A stretch of DNA of 64,000 nt from the NCBI RefSeq assembly GCF_014903745.1, contig NZ_JACVXA010000005.1:62001-126000 (forward strand), read 5' to 3'. Below, piece after piece: positions 1-8,514 of this stretch; position 1 is the stretch's first letter, and each line of letters opens with the position of its first letter. The position numbers and the translations under genes are program-made. Source of the DNA: Mangrovicoccus algicola. GTDB lineage: Bacteria > Pseudomonadota > Alphaproteobacteria > Rhodobacterales > Rhodobacteraceae. The notes beneath the pieces were generated by a model. That model was not told the origin of the DNA. It worked only from the letters and a program-made list of their open reading frames with translations, and did not search any database.

Positions 1-1017
1 GGCTATGACGTGATCGGCGTGACGCTGCAGCTTTACGATCACGGGGCCGCGCTGGCCAAGAAAGGCGCCTGCTGCGCGGGACGCGATATCCATGACGCGC
101 GCCGCGTCGCCGAGGATCTGGGCTTTCCCCATTACGTCCTGGATTACGAGAACATCTTCAAGGATGCGGTGATCGACGAATTCGCCGACAGCTACCTCGC
201 CGGGGCCACGCCCGTGCCCTGCATCCGCTGCAACGAGCGGGTGAAGTTCCGCGATCTGCTGCAGACCGCGAAGGACTTGGAGGCCGATTGCATGGCCACG
301 GGCCATTACATCCAGCGCATCGCGGGGACGACCGGGCCGGAGCTGCATGCCGGGGCCGATCCGCAGCGCGACCAGAGCTATTTCCTGTTCTCCACCACCC
401 CCGACCAGCTCGACTATCTGCGCTTCCCGCTGGGCCATCTCGCCTCCAAGGCCGAGACGCGGGCGCTGGCGGCGAAATACGGGCTGATGGTGGCCGACAA
501 GCCCGACAGCCAGGACATCTGCTTCGTTCCCGACGGCAATTATGCCGCCGTGATCGAGAAGCTGCGGCCCAACGCGGCCGATCCCGGCGAGATCGTCGAC
601 ATGCAGGGCAATGTCCTCGGGCAGCATCGCGGCGTGATCCATTACACGATCGGCCAGCGCCGGGGCCTGGGCATCGGCGGGCTGGACACGCCGCTTTACG
701 TGGTCCGGCTCGACCCCGACAGGCGGCAGGTCGTCGTCGGCCCGAAAGAGGCCCTGGCCACGCGCCGGGTGCCGCTGCGCGAGCTGAACTGGCTGGGCGA
801 CGGCAAGCTGACCGACCGCGCCGAATGGGAGGTGACGGCAAAGGTGCGCTCCACCCGGCCGCCGCGCCCGGCGATCCTGCGCCCGGTCAGCGAGACCGAG
901 GCGGAGGTGGAGCTGCTGACCCCCGAGGAAGGCGTCAGCCCCGGCCAAGCCTGCGTGCTGTATCAGCCCGACAGTTCCCGGGTGCTGGGCGGCGGCTGGA
1001 TCTGGCGCGGCCACTGA
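1..1017 (+). CDS. mnmA: tRNA-specific 2-thiouridylase MnmA, 5' truncated by the window edge
   Basis: MnmA transfers sulfur to uridine 34 of the Lys, Glu and Gln tRNAs in the cytoplasm. The reading frame is open from base 1, so the N-terminal PP-loop ATPase motif (SGGVDSS type) lies outside the window and the visible 338 codons are the rest of the protein. Visible family marks are the first catalytic cysteine in PVPCIRCN, the tRNA-contact segment MATGHYIQ, the second catalytic cysteine in [11 protein letters not shown], and the [11 protein letters not shown] motif before the C-terminal beta-barrel. The gene ends with TGA. The next gene on this strand is separated by a regulatory-looking spacer, so the two are probably not co-transcribed. 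Confidence 0.95.
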   Translation, partial: GYDVIGVTLQLYDHGAALAKKGACCAGRDIHDARRVAEDLGFPHYVLDYENIFKDAVIDEFADSYLAGATPVPCIRCNERVKFRDLLQTAKDLEADCMATGHYIQRIAGTTGPELHAGADPQRDQSYFLFSTTPDQLDYLRFPLGHLASKAETRALAAKYGLMVADKPDSQDICFVPDGNYAAVIEKLRPNAADPGEIVDMQGNVLGQHRGVIHYTIGQRRGLGIGGLDTPLYVVRLDPDRRQVVVGPKEALATRRVPLRELNWLGDGKLTDRAEWEVTAKVRSTRPPRPAILRPVSETEAEVELLTPEEGVSPGQACVLYQPDSSRVLGGGWIWRGH

Positions 1018-1035
1018 GCGCGGCCCCCGCGGATG

Positions 1036-1051
1036 GTATTGGTGACAATAC
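1036..1051. promoter_or_regulatory. short perfect inverted repeat downstream of mnmA
   Basis: GTATTG and CAATAC form 6-base arms around a 4-base centre (GTGA). The repeat lies about 140 bases upstream of the VPLPA-CTERM gene in an unusually AT-rich spacer. It could be an operator for a dimeric regulator. No regulator can be named from the sequence. Confidence 0.3.
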
Positions 1052-1134
1052 AGATACGGTCCGGCCGGAAAGGCGGATCCTGATCACCATATGGAACCTA
1101 TCCATCTGAAATAAAAGTGATATTCATGGACCTG

Positions 1135-1163
1135 ACCATGCGTCACATGTTAACCATGCGTCA
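1135..1163 (+). promoter_or_regulatory. direct repeat ACCATGCGTCA x2 with an embedded CtrA-type half-site
   Basis: The 11-base word ACCATGCGTCA occurs at 1135-1145 and again at 1153-1163, an 18-base period. TTAACCAT at 1150-1157 matches the CtrA half-site and overlaps the second copy. The pair ends 26 bases before the ATG of the VPLPA-CTERM protein, where an operator or activator site would be expected. Confidence 0.4.
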
Positions 1164-1189
1164 GTGAACTGAATCATCAGGAGTTGATC

Positions 1190-1915
1190 ATGCGTTTCCT
1201 CCCGACGCTTGTCGCGGCCGGCAGCCTCATGGGCGCCCTTCCCGCCGCGGCAGCGACGCTCACCGTCGCGACCGACAACAGCGGCGGCTTTGTCTCCCAG
1301 GACGGCATTGCCGCCTATAACAGCTCCGGCGCCACCCTGGCCGGGGCAACCGTCACGGCGACCTTCGCCGATGGCACGAGCGAAAGCGGCACGATCGCGG
1401 CCTTCGGGCGCAATACCGGCGCGCTCTACGGCTCCGGCTTCGAGCTGGTCCAGACCGGCACGACCTATTCCAACGCCTTCGCGCTGTTCAACGACTATAC
1501 CTCCGCGCTGGTTACCCTGTCGATCGACCTGGTTCCGGCCAGCGCGGTCTTCGACCTGGATTTCGGCGGCGCGACCGGCACTGACGGGTCCAACCTGGGC
1601 CGGACCCTCATCCAGTCGGACAGCTCCGGCTCCGAGGATGGCAGCGGCCTCACGGGCGACGTGGTGGCGACCTATGCGGGCCGTGTCAGCGTCGGCAGCG
1701 CGGCAGCGGTCGGCGATCTCTACACCTCCCTGGTCCTGGACCTCTCGGGGACGCTCGACGGGGGGCTCGCCTCGGGCGGCGAATGGTACTTCATCGCCGA
1801 TACCGACACGCTGAAGACCGCCGGCGACCTGGCGCCGGTTCCGCTTCCGGCGGGGGTGCTGACGCTGGGGGCCGCCCTGGCCGGGCTGGGCCTGCTGCGC
1901 CGCCGCAAGGGCTGA
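1190..1915 (+). CDS. secreted VPLPA-CTERM sorting-domain protein
   Basis: This 241-residue exported protein is probably a surface or matrix protein processed by an exosortase. Residues 1-22 are a signal peptide (hydrophobic stretch ending PAAAA). The middle is rich in Gly, Ser, Thr and Asp and looks like a beta-rich secreted domain with no enzyme motif I recognise. The last 25 residues are a textbook VPLPA-CTERM signal: the VPLPAG motif, a hydrophobic helix and a basic RRRKG end. In Rhodobacterales such tails are the substrate of the VPLPA-specific exosortase XrtD, which is not in this window. ATG 1190 is chosen over an in-frame TTG at 1184 because AGGAG at 1179-1183 is spaced correctly for it. 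A strong terminator follows. Confidence 0.8.
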   Translation: MRFLPTLVAAGSLMGALPAAAATLTVATDNSGGFVSQDGIAAYNSSGATLAGATVTATFADGTSESGTIAAFGRNTGALYGSGFELVQTGTTYSNAFALFNDYTSALVTLSIDLVPASAVFDLDFGGATGTDGSNLGRTLIQSDSSGSEDGSGLTGDVVATYAGRVSVGSAAAVGDLYTSLVLDLSGTLDGGLASGGEWYFIADTDTLKTAGDLAPVPLPAGVLTLGAALAGLGLLRRRKG

Positions 1916-1947
1916 GACCGGGCAATCCGGACAGCAGATCGCGCAGA

Positions 1948-1980
1948 GGGCGGCGGACCGGACAATCCGCCGCCCCTTTT
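1948..1980 (+). terminator. Rho-independent terminator after the VPLPA-CTERM gene
   Basis: A perfect 10-bp stem (GGGCGGCGGA with TCCGCCGCCC) closes an 8-base loop, and C plus four T follow. It lies 32 bases after the TGA of the VPLPA-CTERM gene and abuts the end of the convergent lpxB. Confidence 0.8.
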
Positions 1981-3167
1981 CATGCCCGGCGGCTGTCGCG
2001 CAGGCCCGAGAGCACGGCCTCGGCCGCGCGCAGCCCCGGCGGCGGGCCGCCGCGGCCCAGGCGGTCCATGGTCAGGGCCGCGGCCGCCTTCTGCGCCTCC
2101 GGCTCGGCCAGCACCTGCAGCAGCGCCGCGGCGATCGGTTCCGGCCGGCAATTCTCCATCAGGAATTCCGGCACCACGCGGCTTTCCGACACCAGGTTGA
2201 CCAGCGTCACGGTATCGGTCAGCGCCATGCGCTTCATGATCGCATTCGTCAGGCCGGAGAACCGGTAGGCGATCACCATGGGCGTGGCGCTGGCCGCGAG
2301 CTCCAGGCTGACCGTGCCCGAGGCCGCCAGGGCGACATCCGCCGCGGCGAAGGCCGCCGCCTTCTCGGCCAGCGCGCCGGGGCGGCCGGGATCGAGGATG
2401 ATCGGCGTCACCGGCCAGCCGGCGGCAAGCTCGCGCACCAATCCGGCGACAGGTGCCGCCGCGGGCAGGACGAAGCGCGCCCCGGGCCGCGCCGCGGCGA
2501 CCTGCGCGATGGCCGGGCCGAAGACCGGCGCCAGCCGGGACACCTCGCCCTTGCGCGATCCCGGCAGGACCAGGACCAGCGGCGCATCCGGCGCGATGCC
2601 GTGGCTGTCGCGGAACCGGCGCGCGGCCTCCGGCCCGGGCTGCTGCTCGGCCGCGACCGGGTGGCCGACGAAATCGCAGCGCATCCCCTCGGCCTCCATG
2701 TAGGGCGGCTCGAAGGGCAGGAGCGCCAGCACCTGGTCGATCATGCGCGCCATCTTCTTCGCCCGGCCGGGACGCCAGGCCCAGACGGAGGGGGCGACAT
2801 AGTGGATCGTGCGGATCTCCGGGGCCTGCGCCCGGACCAGCGCAGCGAGGCGCAGCGAGAAATCCGGCGCGTCGATGGTGACCAGCGCGTCGGGCCTGGT
2901 GGCGACGACATGGGCGGCGGTCTGGTGCAGCCGCCGCCGCAGGTCCAGATAGCGCGGCACGATCTCGGCCAGGCCCATGACGCTGAGTTCCTCCATGGGA
3001 AACAGGCTGGGCACGCCGGCCGCGCGCATCAGCGGACCGGCCACCCCGTCGAAGGACACGCCCGGCGCCAGGTCGCGCAGCCCGGCCGCAAGCGCGCCGC
3101 CAAGCGCATCTCCCGAGGGCTCCCCCGCCAGCAGGAACAGCCGCGGCGCGGCAGTCAGATCGCCCAT
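1980..3167 (-). CDS. lpxB: lipid-A-disaccharide synthase LpxB
   Basis: LpxB joins UDP-2,3-diacylglucosamine to lipid X (2,3-diacylglucosamine 1-phosphate) to make the lipid A disaccharide at the inner face of the inner membrane. The product is 395 residues, a normal family length. The N-terminal AGEPSGD motif is at residues 14-20, with MEELSVMG and WAWRPGR further on. The C-terminal ASGTVSLELA donor-site motif (GT-B, family GT19) is intact. The ATG at 3167 overlaps the 3' end of lpxI by 13 bases, so the two are translationally coupled. A much longer open frame continues upstream inside lpxI, but only this start gives the conserved N-terminus. This is the last gene of the minus-strand lipid A block. 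Confidence 0.95.
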   Translation of the reverse strand: MGDLTAAPRLFLLAGEPSGDALGGALAAGLRDLAPGVSFDGVAGPLMRAAGVPSLFPMEELSVMGLAEIVPRYLDLRRRLHQTAAHVVATRPDALVTIDAPDFSLRLAALVRAQAPEIRTIHYVAPSVWAWRPGRAKKMARMIDQVLALLPFEPPYMEAEGMRCDFVGHPVAAEQQPGPEAARRFRDSHGIAPDAPLVLVLPGSRKGEVSRLAPVFGPAIAQVAAARPGARFVLPAAAPVAGLVRELAAGWPVTPIILDPGRPGALAEKAAAFAAADVALAASGTVSLELAASATPMVIAYRFSGLTNAIMKRMALTDTVTLVNLVSESRVVPEFLMENCRPEPIAAALLQVLAEPEAQKAAAALTMDRLGRGGPPPGLRAAEAVLSGLRDSRRA

Positions 3168-3973
3168 ATGCAGATCCCCTTCTCCTCGGCCAGGCGGACG
3201 GCCTCCCCTGCATCGAGGATCATCACCCGGCCCGCCTCCAGACAGATGCCATCCAGCCCCGCCGCGGCAACCCCCGCCACGGTCGCCGGGCCGATCACGG
3301 GCATGTCGGCGCGCATCTCCTGGCCGGGCTTGGCCACCTTGACGAAGGTTCCGCCGGTTTCCGGCCGCCGTTCGGGCCGGTGACGCGCCACGTCCGACAG
3401 AAGCGCATCGGTGCCGTAGATGGACTCGATCCCCAGGCACAGCCCGCGCGCCACCACGCAGGCCTGGGCGACGTCCTGCGGTCCCAGCGCGGCAAGGATC
3501 GCCCGGCCGCGCGCGGCATCCCCCTGCCGGGCCGGGTCGGGCGCGGTACGGGTCATCGCCCCGGGCCGGGCCACGAATTCGGGCAGGAACTCATGGGCGC
3601 CGCGGATGCGGAAGCCGTTCTCCTCGAAGATCGCGATGACCAGCCGCAGCAGCGCGTCATCCCCCGCCTTCAGCCCGCGGAAGATCCGCGGCACCAGCGC
3701 CAGGGTTTTCAGGTCGAAGCGGCGCGGGTCGAAATCCGGACGGTGCAGGATGCCGGCCATCGCGACCTCATCGACGCCGCGGGCCCTCAGGTCGCGGAAC
3801 AGCCGTCCCAGGCGTTCGACCCGGAAGGGCACGACCGGATGGCCGCCCGGCACGCCGGAGGGATGGCCTTCCATCTCGGCCAGCACCACGGCGCGCCCCG
3901 AAGCGGTTGCCGCCGCGGCCAGGGCGACCGGCAGCCCCCCCTGCCCGGCGATGATCCCCAGCGGCCCCGGCAA
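3155..3973 (-). CDS. lpxI: UDP-2,3-diacylglucosamine diphosphatase LpxI (DUF1009)
   Basis: LpxI hydrolyses UDP-2,3-diacylglucosamine to lipid X, the step between lpxA/lpxD and lpxB. It is the alphaproteobacterial replacement for LpxH. The 272-residue product begins with the family motif GIIAGQGGLP and carries the C-terminal segment VAKPGQEMRADMPVIGP typical of DUF1009. The start is a TTG at 3971-3973. No ATG or GTG lies between it and the lpxA stop 4 bases upstream, and the Shine-Dalgarno sequence is weak, which suggests translational coupling to lpxA. Confidence 0.92.
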   Translation of the reverse strand: MPGPLGIIAGQGGLPVALAAAATASGRAVVLAEMEGHPSGVPGGHPVVPFRVERLGRLFRDLRARGVDEVAMAGILHRPDFDPRRFDLKTLALVPRIFRGLKAGDDALLRLVIAIFEENGFRIRGAHEFLPEFVARPGAMTRTAPDPARQGDAARGRAILAALGPQDVAQACVVARGLCLGIESIYGTDALLSDVARHRPERRPETGGTFVKVAKPGQEMRADMPVIGPATVAGVAAAGLDGICLEAGRVMILDAGEAVRLAEEKGICIWAI

Positions 3974-3977
3974 CGGA

Positions 3978-4775
3978 TCAGCGCGGGGTCAGGAAGCTGC
4001 GGTCGGTCTGACCCAGGATGAAGGTGACGATCTCCTTCACATAGGGGCTTTCGGTCTCCTCGCCGAGGCGCCGCGCGCGATCGGCAAAGGCCCCCTCGCC
4101 CTGGGCCAGCATCTGGTAGGCGGCGCGCAGCGCGGTGATGTCCGACCGCGCCACGCCCTTGCGTTTCAGCCCCACGAGGTTCAGCCCGTCCAGCTCGCCG
4201 CGCGGCGCCTGGACCAGCCCGTAGGGGATCACGTCATTAGTGACCATCGTCACCGCGCCGATGATCGCGCCGCGGCCGATGCGCACCCATTGATGAATGC
4301 CCGACAGCCCGCCGATGATGACGTCATCCTCGATCTTGCAGTGCCCGGCCAGGGCGGCCTGGTTGGCCATGATCACGCGGTTGCCGACCATCACGTCGTG
4401 GCCGACATGGGATCCGGTCATGAACAGGCAGTCATCGCCGACCTGCGTCAGCCCGCCGCCGCCCTCGGTGCCGGTGTTCATCGTGACGCCCTCGCGGATG
4501 CGGTTGCGCCGGCCGACGACCAGGCGGGTCTGCTCGCCCTTGAATTTCAGGTCCTGCGGGATCTCGCCGACCACCGCGCCGGGAAAGATCACCGTTTCGT
4601 CGCCGATCTCCGTCCGGCCGGTGACGACCGCGTGGCTTTTCAGATGGACGCCCGCGCCCAGCACCACCTGAGCGCCGACCAGCGAGAACGGCCCGATGAT
4701 CGCGCCGGCACCGATCCGGGCGCCGGGTTCGACCACCGCCGAGGGATGGATCTGGGCTGTCTCGTGGATGCTCAA
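3978..4775 (-). CDS. lpxA: UDP-N-acetylglucosamine acyltransferase LpxA
   Basis: LpxA adds the first 3-hydroxyacyl chain to UDP-GlcNAc, the first step of lipid A synthesis. The 265 residues hold a left-handed beta-helix of hexapeptide repeats (about residues 8-185) and a C-terminal helical domain. The catalytic histidine is in GSHVGHDVMVG, near residue 126. The start is TTG at 4775, supported by AAGGAG seven bases upstream. That ribosome site overlaps the fabZ stop codon, so the two genes are coupled. Confidence 0.95.
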   Translation of the reverse strand: MSIHETAQIHPSAVVEPGARIGAGAIIGPFSLVGAQVVLGAGVHLKSHAVVTGRTEIGDETVIFPGAVVGEIPQDLKFKGEQTRLVVGRRNRIREGVTMNTGTEGGGGLTQVGDDCLFMTGSHVGHDVMVGNRVIMANQAALAGHCKIEDDVIIGGLSGIHQWVRIGRGAIIGAVTMVTNDVIPYGLVQAPRGELDGLNLVGLKRKGVARSDITALRAAYQMLAQGEGAFADRARRLGEETESPYVKEIVTFILGQTDRSFLTPR

Positions 4776-4779
4776 GGCG

Positions 4780-5238
4780 TCACTCCTTCGGAACGTCGAT
4801 CATGGCCATGAATTCGCATTCGCAGGCGGTTTCGCCATCCACCGAGGCCACGCCGCGGAACTTCCACACCTTGCCGCCGCCGCGCAGCGCCTCGACCGTC
4901 AGCAGCAGCTGATCGCCCGGCACCACCTTGCGGCGGAACTTGCACTTGTCCACGCCCATGAAATAGACCAGCGCGTTCTTTCCGGCCAGGTCCAGCGACA
5001 GGCCGACCATGACGCTTGCGGTCTGGGCCAGCGCCTCGATCTGCAGCACGCCGGGAAAGATCGGCGTGGCCGGGAAATGGCCGGTGAACTGCGGTTCGTT
5101 CATGGTGACGTTCTTCAGGCCGACGGCGGATTTCGACGGCACGATATCGGTCACCCGGTCCACCAGCAGGAACGGATAGCGATGCGGAATGACCTTCTGG
5201 ATCAGGTCGATATCGGCGGTGGTCGGGCAATCGGTCAT
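4780..5238 (-). CDS. fabZ: 3-hydroxyacyl-ACP dehydratase FabZ
   Basis: FabZ dehydrates 3-hydroxyacyl-ACP in fatty acid elongation and so competes with LpxA and LpxD for 3-hydroxyacyl-ACP. The product is 152 residues with a single hot-dog fold. [11 protein letters not shown] is at residues 19-29, the catalytic His is in GHFP (residue 54) and the catalytic Glu in FPGVLQIE (residue 68). ATG 5238 is chosen over an upstream in-frame start because it gives the usual short N-terminus. In most proteobacteria lpxD lies directly upstream of fabZ. Here the neighbour is the skp-like gene, with no lpxD between. Confidence 0.95.
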   Translation of the reverse strand: MTDCPTTADIDLIQKVIPHRYPFLLVDRVTDIVPSKSAVGLKNVTMNEPQFTGHFPATPIFPGVLQIEALAQTASVMVGLSLDLAGKNALVYFMGVDKCKFRRKVVPGDQLLLTVEALRGGGKVWKFRGVASVDGETACECEFMAMIDVPKE

Positions 5239-5349
5239 GGTCGTCCTGTCTCGGGCTCTGAGGGGCTTGGCACAAGGGGTTAGCAATGAAGGCCCGGCTG
5301 GGCAAGCGATCAGGCCCCGGCGGCGGCCAGGGCCGCCCGCCGGGCGCGT

Positions 5350-6078
5350 TCAGTCGGACGGATCCCCCGGCGGCGGGGGCTCGCCGGGAATGGTCAGCTG
5401 GCGCAGCATGCGCGGGGTCGGGCGCAGGGAGGGACTGGGCTGGGAAGGTCCGGTCGTGCCGCTGCCATCGCCGATCTCCTCGTCCAGGCGCGCGACCGCC
5501 TCGTCGGTGATGTCCACCACGTCGAAGGCCATCAGCACCACGGTATTGTCGAGGATCACCAGCGCGCCGCGATCCTGGGCGATCTCGGCCAGGATCGGGG
5601 CGGCGCGGTTGACGAAATTCTGCCGTTCCGCCTCCAGCCGCTGCTGCAGCGTGCGCGCCTTGCGGTCCTGTTCCTGGCGGATGCGCTGCACCTTGGCGTC
5701 GAACGCATCGGCGAGGTCCTGGAACTCGCCGGCCGGCATGGCCGGGCGCCGGTCCGTCAGATCCTGCTCCTCGGTGGTCAGCTCGGACTCGATGCGGCGG
5801 TTCTCCGCGGCCAGGGCGTTGCGGTCGCGCTCCAGGTCGGAAATGATGCGCTGCCCCAGCAGGCTGTCGGAAAAGACCGTCTCCTGGTTCAGCGTGACGA
5901 CGGGCGTGCCGTTGAAATGCGGCGCGCCGGGCGCCGGGGCCGACGCGGCGGGAGGCGGCGGGGCGCCGCCCTCCTGCGTCTCCTGCGCCATGCCGGAGGC
6001 GGCCGCCAGGACGAGCCCGGCGGCCAGCCAGAGCTCAGAATGCCGTGGAGATCGAGAAGTCAAAGGTCTGCTCGTCAT
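5350..6078 (-). CDS. OmpH/Skp-family periplasmic chaperone
   Basis: The product is a periplasmic chaperone-like protein for unfolded outer membrane proteins. Of its 242 residues, roughly 1-32 form an export signal with a long basic leader (hydrophobic WLAAGLVLAAASG, then AQ). A conserved beta segment beginning VVTLNQETVFSDSLLG follows, then a long charged helical stretch (about residues 75-160) that would form the Skp coiled-coil arms. The C-terminus after the arms contains VVLMAFDVVDITDEAVARL, as in family members. The position directly after bamA is the classical place for skp. ATG 6078 has AAGGAG seven bases upstream and lies 44 bases inside the end of bamA. Confidence 0.85.
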   Translation of the reverse strand: MTSRPLTSRSPRHSELWLAAGLVLAAASGMAQETQEGGAPPPPAASAPAPGAPHFNGTPVVTLNQETVFSDSLLGQRIISDLERDRNALAAENRRIESELTTEEQDLTDRRPAMPAGEFQDLADAFDAKVQRIRQEQDRKARTLQQRLEAERQNFVNRAAPILAEIAQDRGALVILDNTVVLMAFDVVDITDEAVARLDEEIGDGSGTTGPSQPSPSLRPTPRMLRQLTIPGEPPPPGDPSD

Positions 6079-8392
6079 CGTAGCTCTCCTTCTGCACCGC
6101 GCGGGTGAAGTCGAAGCGCAGCGGCCCTAGGGGGGTCGACCAGAAAAGCGAGGCGCCGAGCACAGCGCGCAGGTGGAAGTCGTCATCCACCTCGCCACCG
6201 GTCCCGGCCGTGTCGTCCAGCCCCCAGACAGACCCCGCATCGAAGAACAGCCCGCCGCGCACGCCGTATTCCTCCGGCAGCCCGACCGGGAAGTTCACCT
6301 CGGTGCGCCATGCGGTGTAGTAGTTGCCGCCAAGCGCATCCTCGTTGGTCGCGGTCGTGTCGCGCGGGCCGAAGCCGTTGCGCGAGAAGCCGCGGACACG
6401 GCTGCCGGCGCCGAACCGGTCGAGGACCCAGCTGTCCTGGCCGTTCAGCATGGTCAGCGCCCCGCCCTGCAGTTCCGAGGTCAGCGTCACGTCGCTGCCG
6501 CCCAGCTTGGTCTCGGCGCCCACCAGCGCGGAGGTCTTGATGTAATCCACATCGCCCCCCAGCCCCGCGAAGTCCTGCGAGAACTGGAACCGGATGCCGG
6601 CATCCGGATTGATCCCGACATTGCGCGTATCGAAGCTGAAAGTGTAGCCGACCGAGCTGCTGATCTTGTCGCCTTCCTCGCGCTGCAGGATCACCGAGCT
6701 GCCATTGTCATCCGCATCGTCGCTGTCGCCGTCGCTGACCCCGTAGAGCCGGTCCCCGGAGATCGTGTAGCGCAGGCTCAGCCGCGAATAGTCGCTGACC
6801 CGGAAGCCCAGCGAGGGCGACAGGGACGCCTTGCGGGTCGAGTAATCCGAACTGTACTGATCCGTCGCGCTGTAGCCCGCCGAGATCGTGCCCGACACGT
6901 CGCGGCCCAGCAGCGCGGGCTCGGTCAGGCTGAGATTGGCTGCGGTGTTGTCCACGCCGCCGCTGACCGAGAAGCCCAGCCGCTGGCCGCGGCCCAGGAA
7001 GTTGCGCTCGCTGAGGCTGAACTGCCCGCCGACGCCGTCCCCGACCGAGTAGTTGACGCCGAAGCCGATCTGCCCGGTCGGCTGTTCGTCGACATTGACG
7101 TCGATGATGACCCGGTCCGGCGCCGTGCCGTCGCGCGGCGCGACATCGGCATTGGAGAAATAGTTCAGCGCCCGGATGCGTTCGGCCGCGTTGCGGATTT
7201 CGCGCGGGTTGAACGGGTCGCCCTCGACCGTGTCGAACTGGCGGCGGATCACCTCGTCGCGGGTGGTGGAATTGCCCTCGATGTCGATGCGCTCGACGAA
7301 GATGCGCGGCCCGCGCGTCAGCGTGTAGGTCAGATCCAGCGTCTGGTCGGCCTCGTTGCGGGTGATGCGCGGATCGACCTGGATGAAATCGTTCCCGTTC
7401 ATCAGCGCCTTGCGTTCCAGCCGGGCGATCCCGTCATCGATGCGCAGCGGCGAATACAGCTGGCCGGGCCGGGTCCGGACGATGTCCTCGTAATCGGCCG
7501 CCGCGAGTTCCGGCACCTCCGAGGCGATCCCGACCTTGCCGAAGCGAAACTGCTGCCCTTCGCGGATATTGAAGGTGATGAAGAACGCGTTGCGCTCGCG
7601 GGAGAATTCCGTGGAGACGGAGGTGACCTCGAAATCGATGAAGCCGCGGGCCCGGTAATAATCGGTCAGCACCTGCCGGTCGTAGGCGATGCGGTCCTCG
7701 ACATACTGGTCGCGCGCGACCAGCGCGCGGAAGATCCCCGCCTGCTTGGTGCCCAGCACGTTGCGCAGGCGGCGGTCGCTGAAGGAGCTGTTGCCGACGA
7801 AGGCGATCCGCTCGACCTCGACGACGGCGCTTTCGGTCACCTCGAAGACGACATCGACGCGGTTCTGGCTGCGCGGGATGATCCTGGGCGTGACGACCGC
7901 GCCCAGCCGCCCGGCCTGGCGGTAGGCATCGGCGATGGCGCGGGCATCCGCCTCGGCGGTCGAGGGGCTGTAGACGCGGCGCGGCTGGCTTTTCAGCAGC
8001 GGCGTCAGCGCCTCGTCGTCGATCCGGCGATTGCCCTCGATGGCGATCTCGTTGACCGTCGGAAATTCCTTGACCGTGATGGTCAGCGTGCTGCCCGAGG
8101 GGTCGAAATCGACGCTTTCGAACAGGCCCGAGGCCATGATCCGCTGATAGGCGGCGTTCAGCTGGCCGATGGTCAGCGGCGTGCCCGGGCCGATCCCGGC
8201 ATAGCTCAGCACCGAGACGTCATCGACGCGGATGTTGCCCTCCACATCGATGCGCGAATAGCTTTGCCCCGCGCCCTGCGCGACCGCCCCGAAAGGCATC
8301 GTCACCACCGGCACGGCCAGCGCGAGAGAGGCCGAAAGCCCCCATGCCGCCCCGTTCCGGAGACCCATCCGCCTGCCCGCCTGTCGCGCCAT
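6035..8392 (-). CDS. bamA: outer membrane protein assembly factor BamA
   Basis: BamA is the core of the BAM complex that folds beta-barrel proteins into the outer membrane. The roughly 785-residue product has a signal peptide ending GAVAQ, five POTRA domains (about residues 45-420, with the typical I-x-V-x-G-N motifs) and a C-terminal 16-strand barrel. The conserved VRGF motif of loop 6 is present (GSRVRGFSRNG), and the last residue is Phe, as in barrel proteins. ATG 8392 has GAGG eight bases upstream. An in-frame GTG at 8401 is a possible earlier start. The gene sits between rseP and the skp-like gene, the usual order. Confidence 0.95.
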   Translation of the reverse strand: MARQAGRRMGLRNGAAWGLSASLALAVPVVTMPFGAVAQGAGQSYSRIDVEGNIRVDDVSVLSYAGIGPGTPLTIGQLNAAYQRIMASGLFESVDFDPSGSTLTITVKEFPTVNEIAIEGNRRIDDEALTPLLKSQPRRVYSPSTAEADARAIADAYRQAGRLGAVVTPRIIPRSQNRVDVVFEVTESAVVEVERIAFVGNSSFSDRRLRNVLGTKQAGIFRALVARDQYVEDRIAYDRQVLTDYYRARGFIDFEVTSVSTEFSRERNAFFITFNIREGQQFRFGKVGIASEVPELAAADYEDIVRTRPGQLYSPLRIDDGIARLERKALMNGNDFIQVDPRITRNEADQTLDLTYTLTRGPRIFVERIDIEGNSTTRDEVIRRQFDTVEGDPFNPREIRNAAERIRALNYFSNADVAPRDGTAPDRVIIDVNVDEQPTGQIGFGVNYSVGDGVGGQFSLSERNFLGRGQRLGFSVSGGVDNTAANLSLTEPALLGRDVSGTISAGYSATDQYSSDYSTRKASLSPSLGFRVSDYSRLSLRYTISGDRLYGVSDGDSDDADDNGSSVILQREEGDKISSSVGYTFSFDTRNVGINPDAGIRFQFSQDFAGLGGDVDYIKTSALVGAETKLGGSDVTLTSELQGGALTMLNGQDSWVLDRFGAGSRVRGFSRNGFGPRDTTATNEDALGGNYYTAWRTEVNFPVGLPEEYGVRGGLFFDAGSVWGLDDTAGTGGEVDDDFHLRAVLGASLFWSTPLGPLRFDFTRAVQKESYDDEQTFDFSISTAF

Positions 8393-8514
8393 GCCCACCA
8401 CCTCGAACTCGTTTTCTTGCCTGCCCTGTCCGTAGACCGAGACGGCCGGCTTGTCAAAATGGCTTGCGCGCGCAGCGCCGCCATTTTTGCCGCGCAGGAG
8501 GCGCCGCCGCAGGC

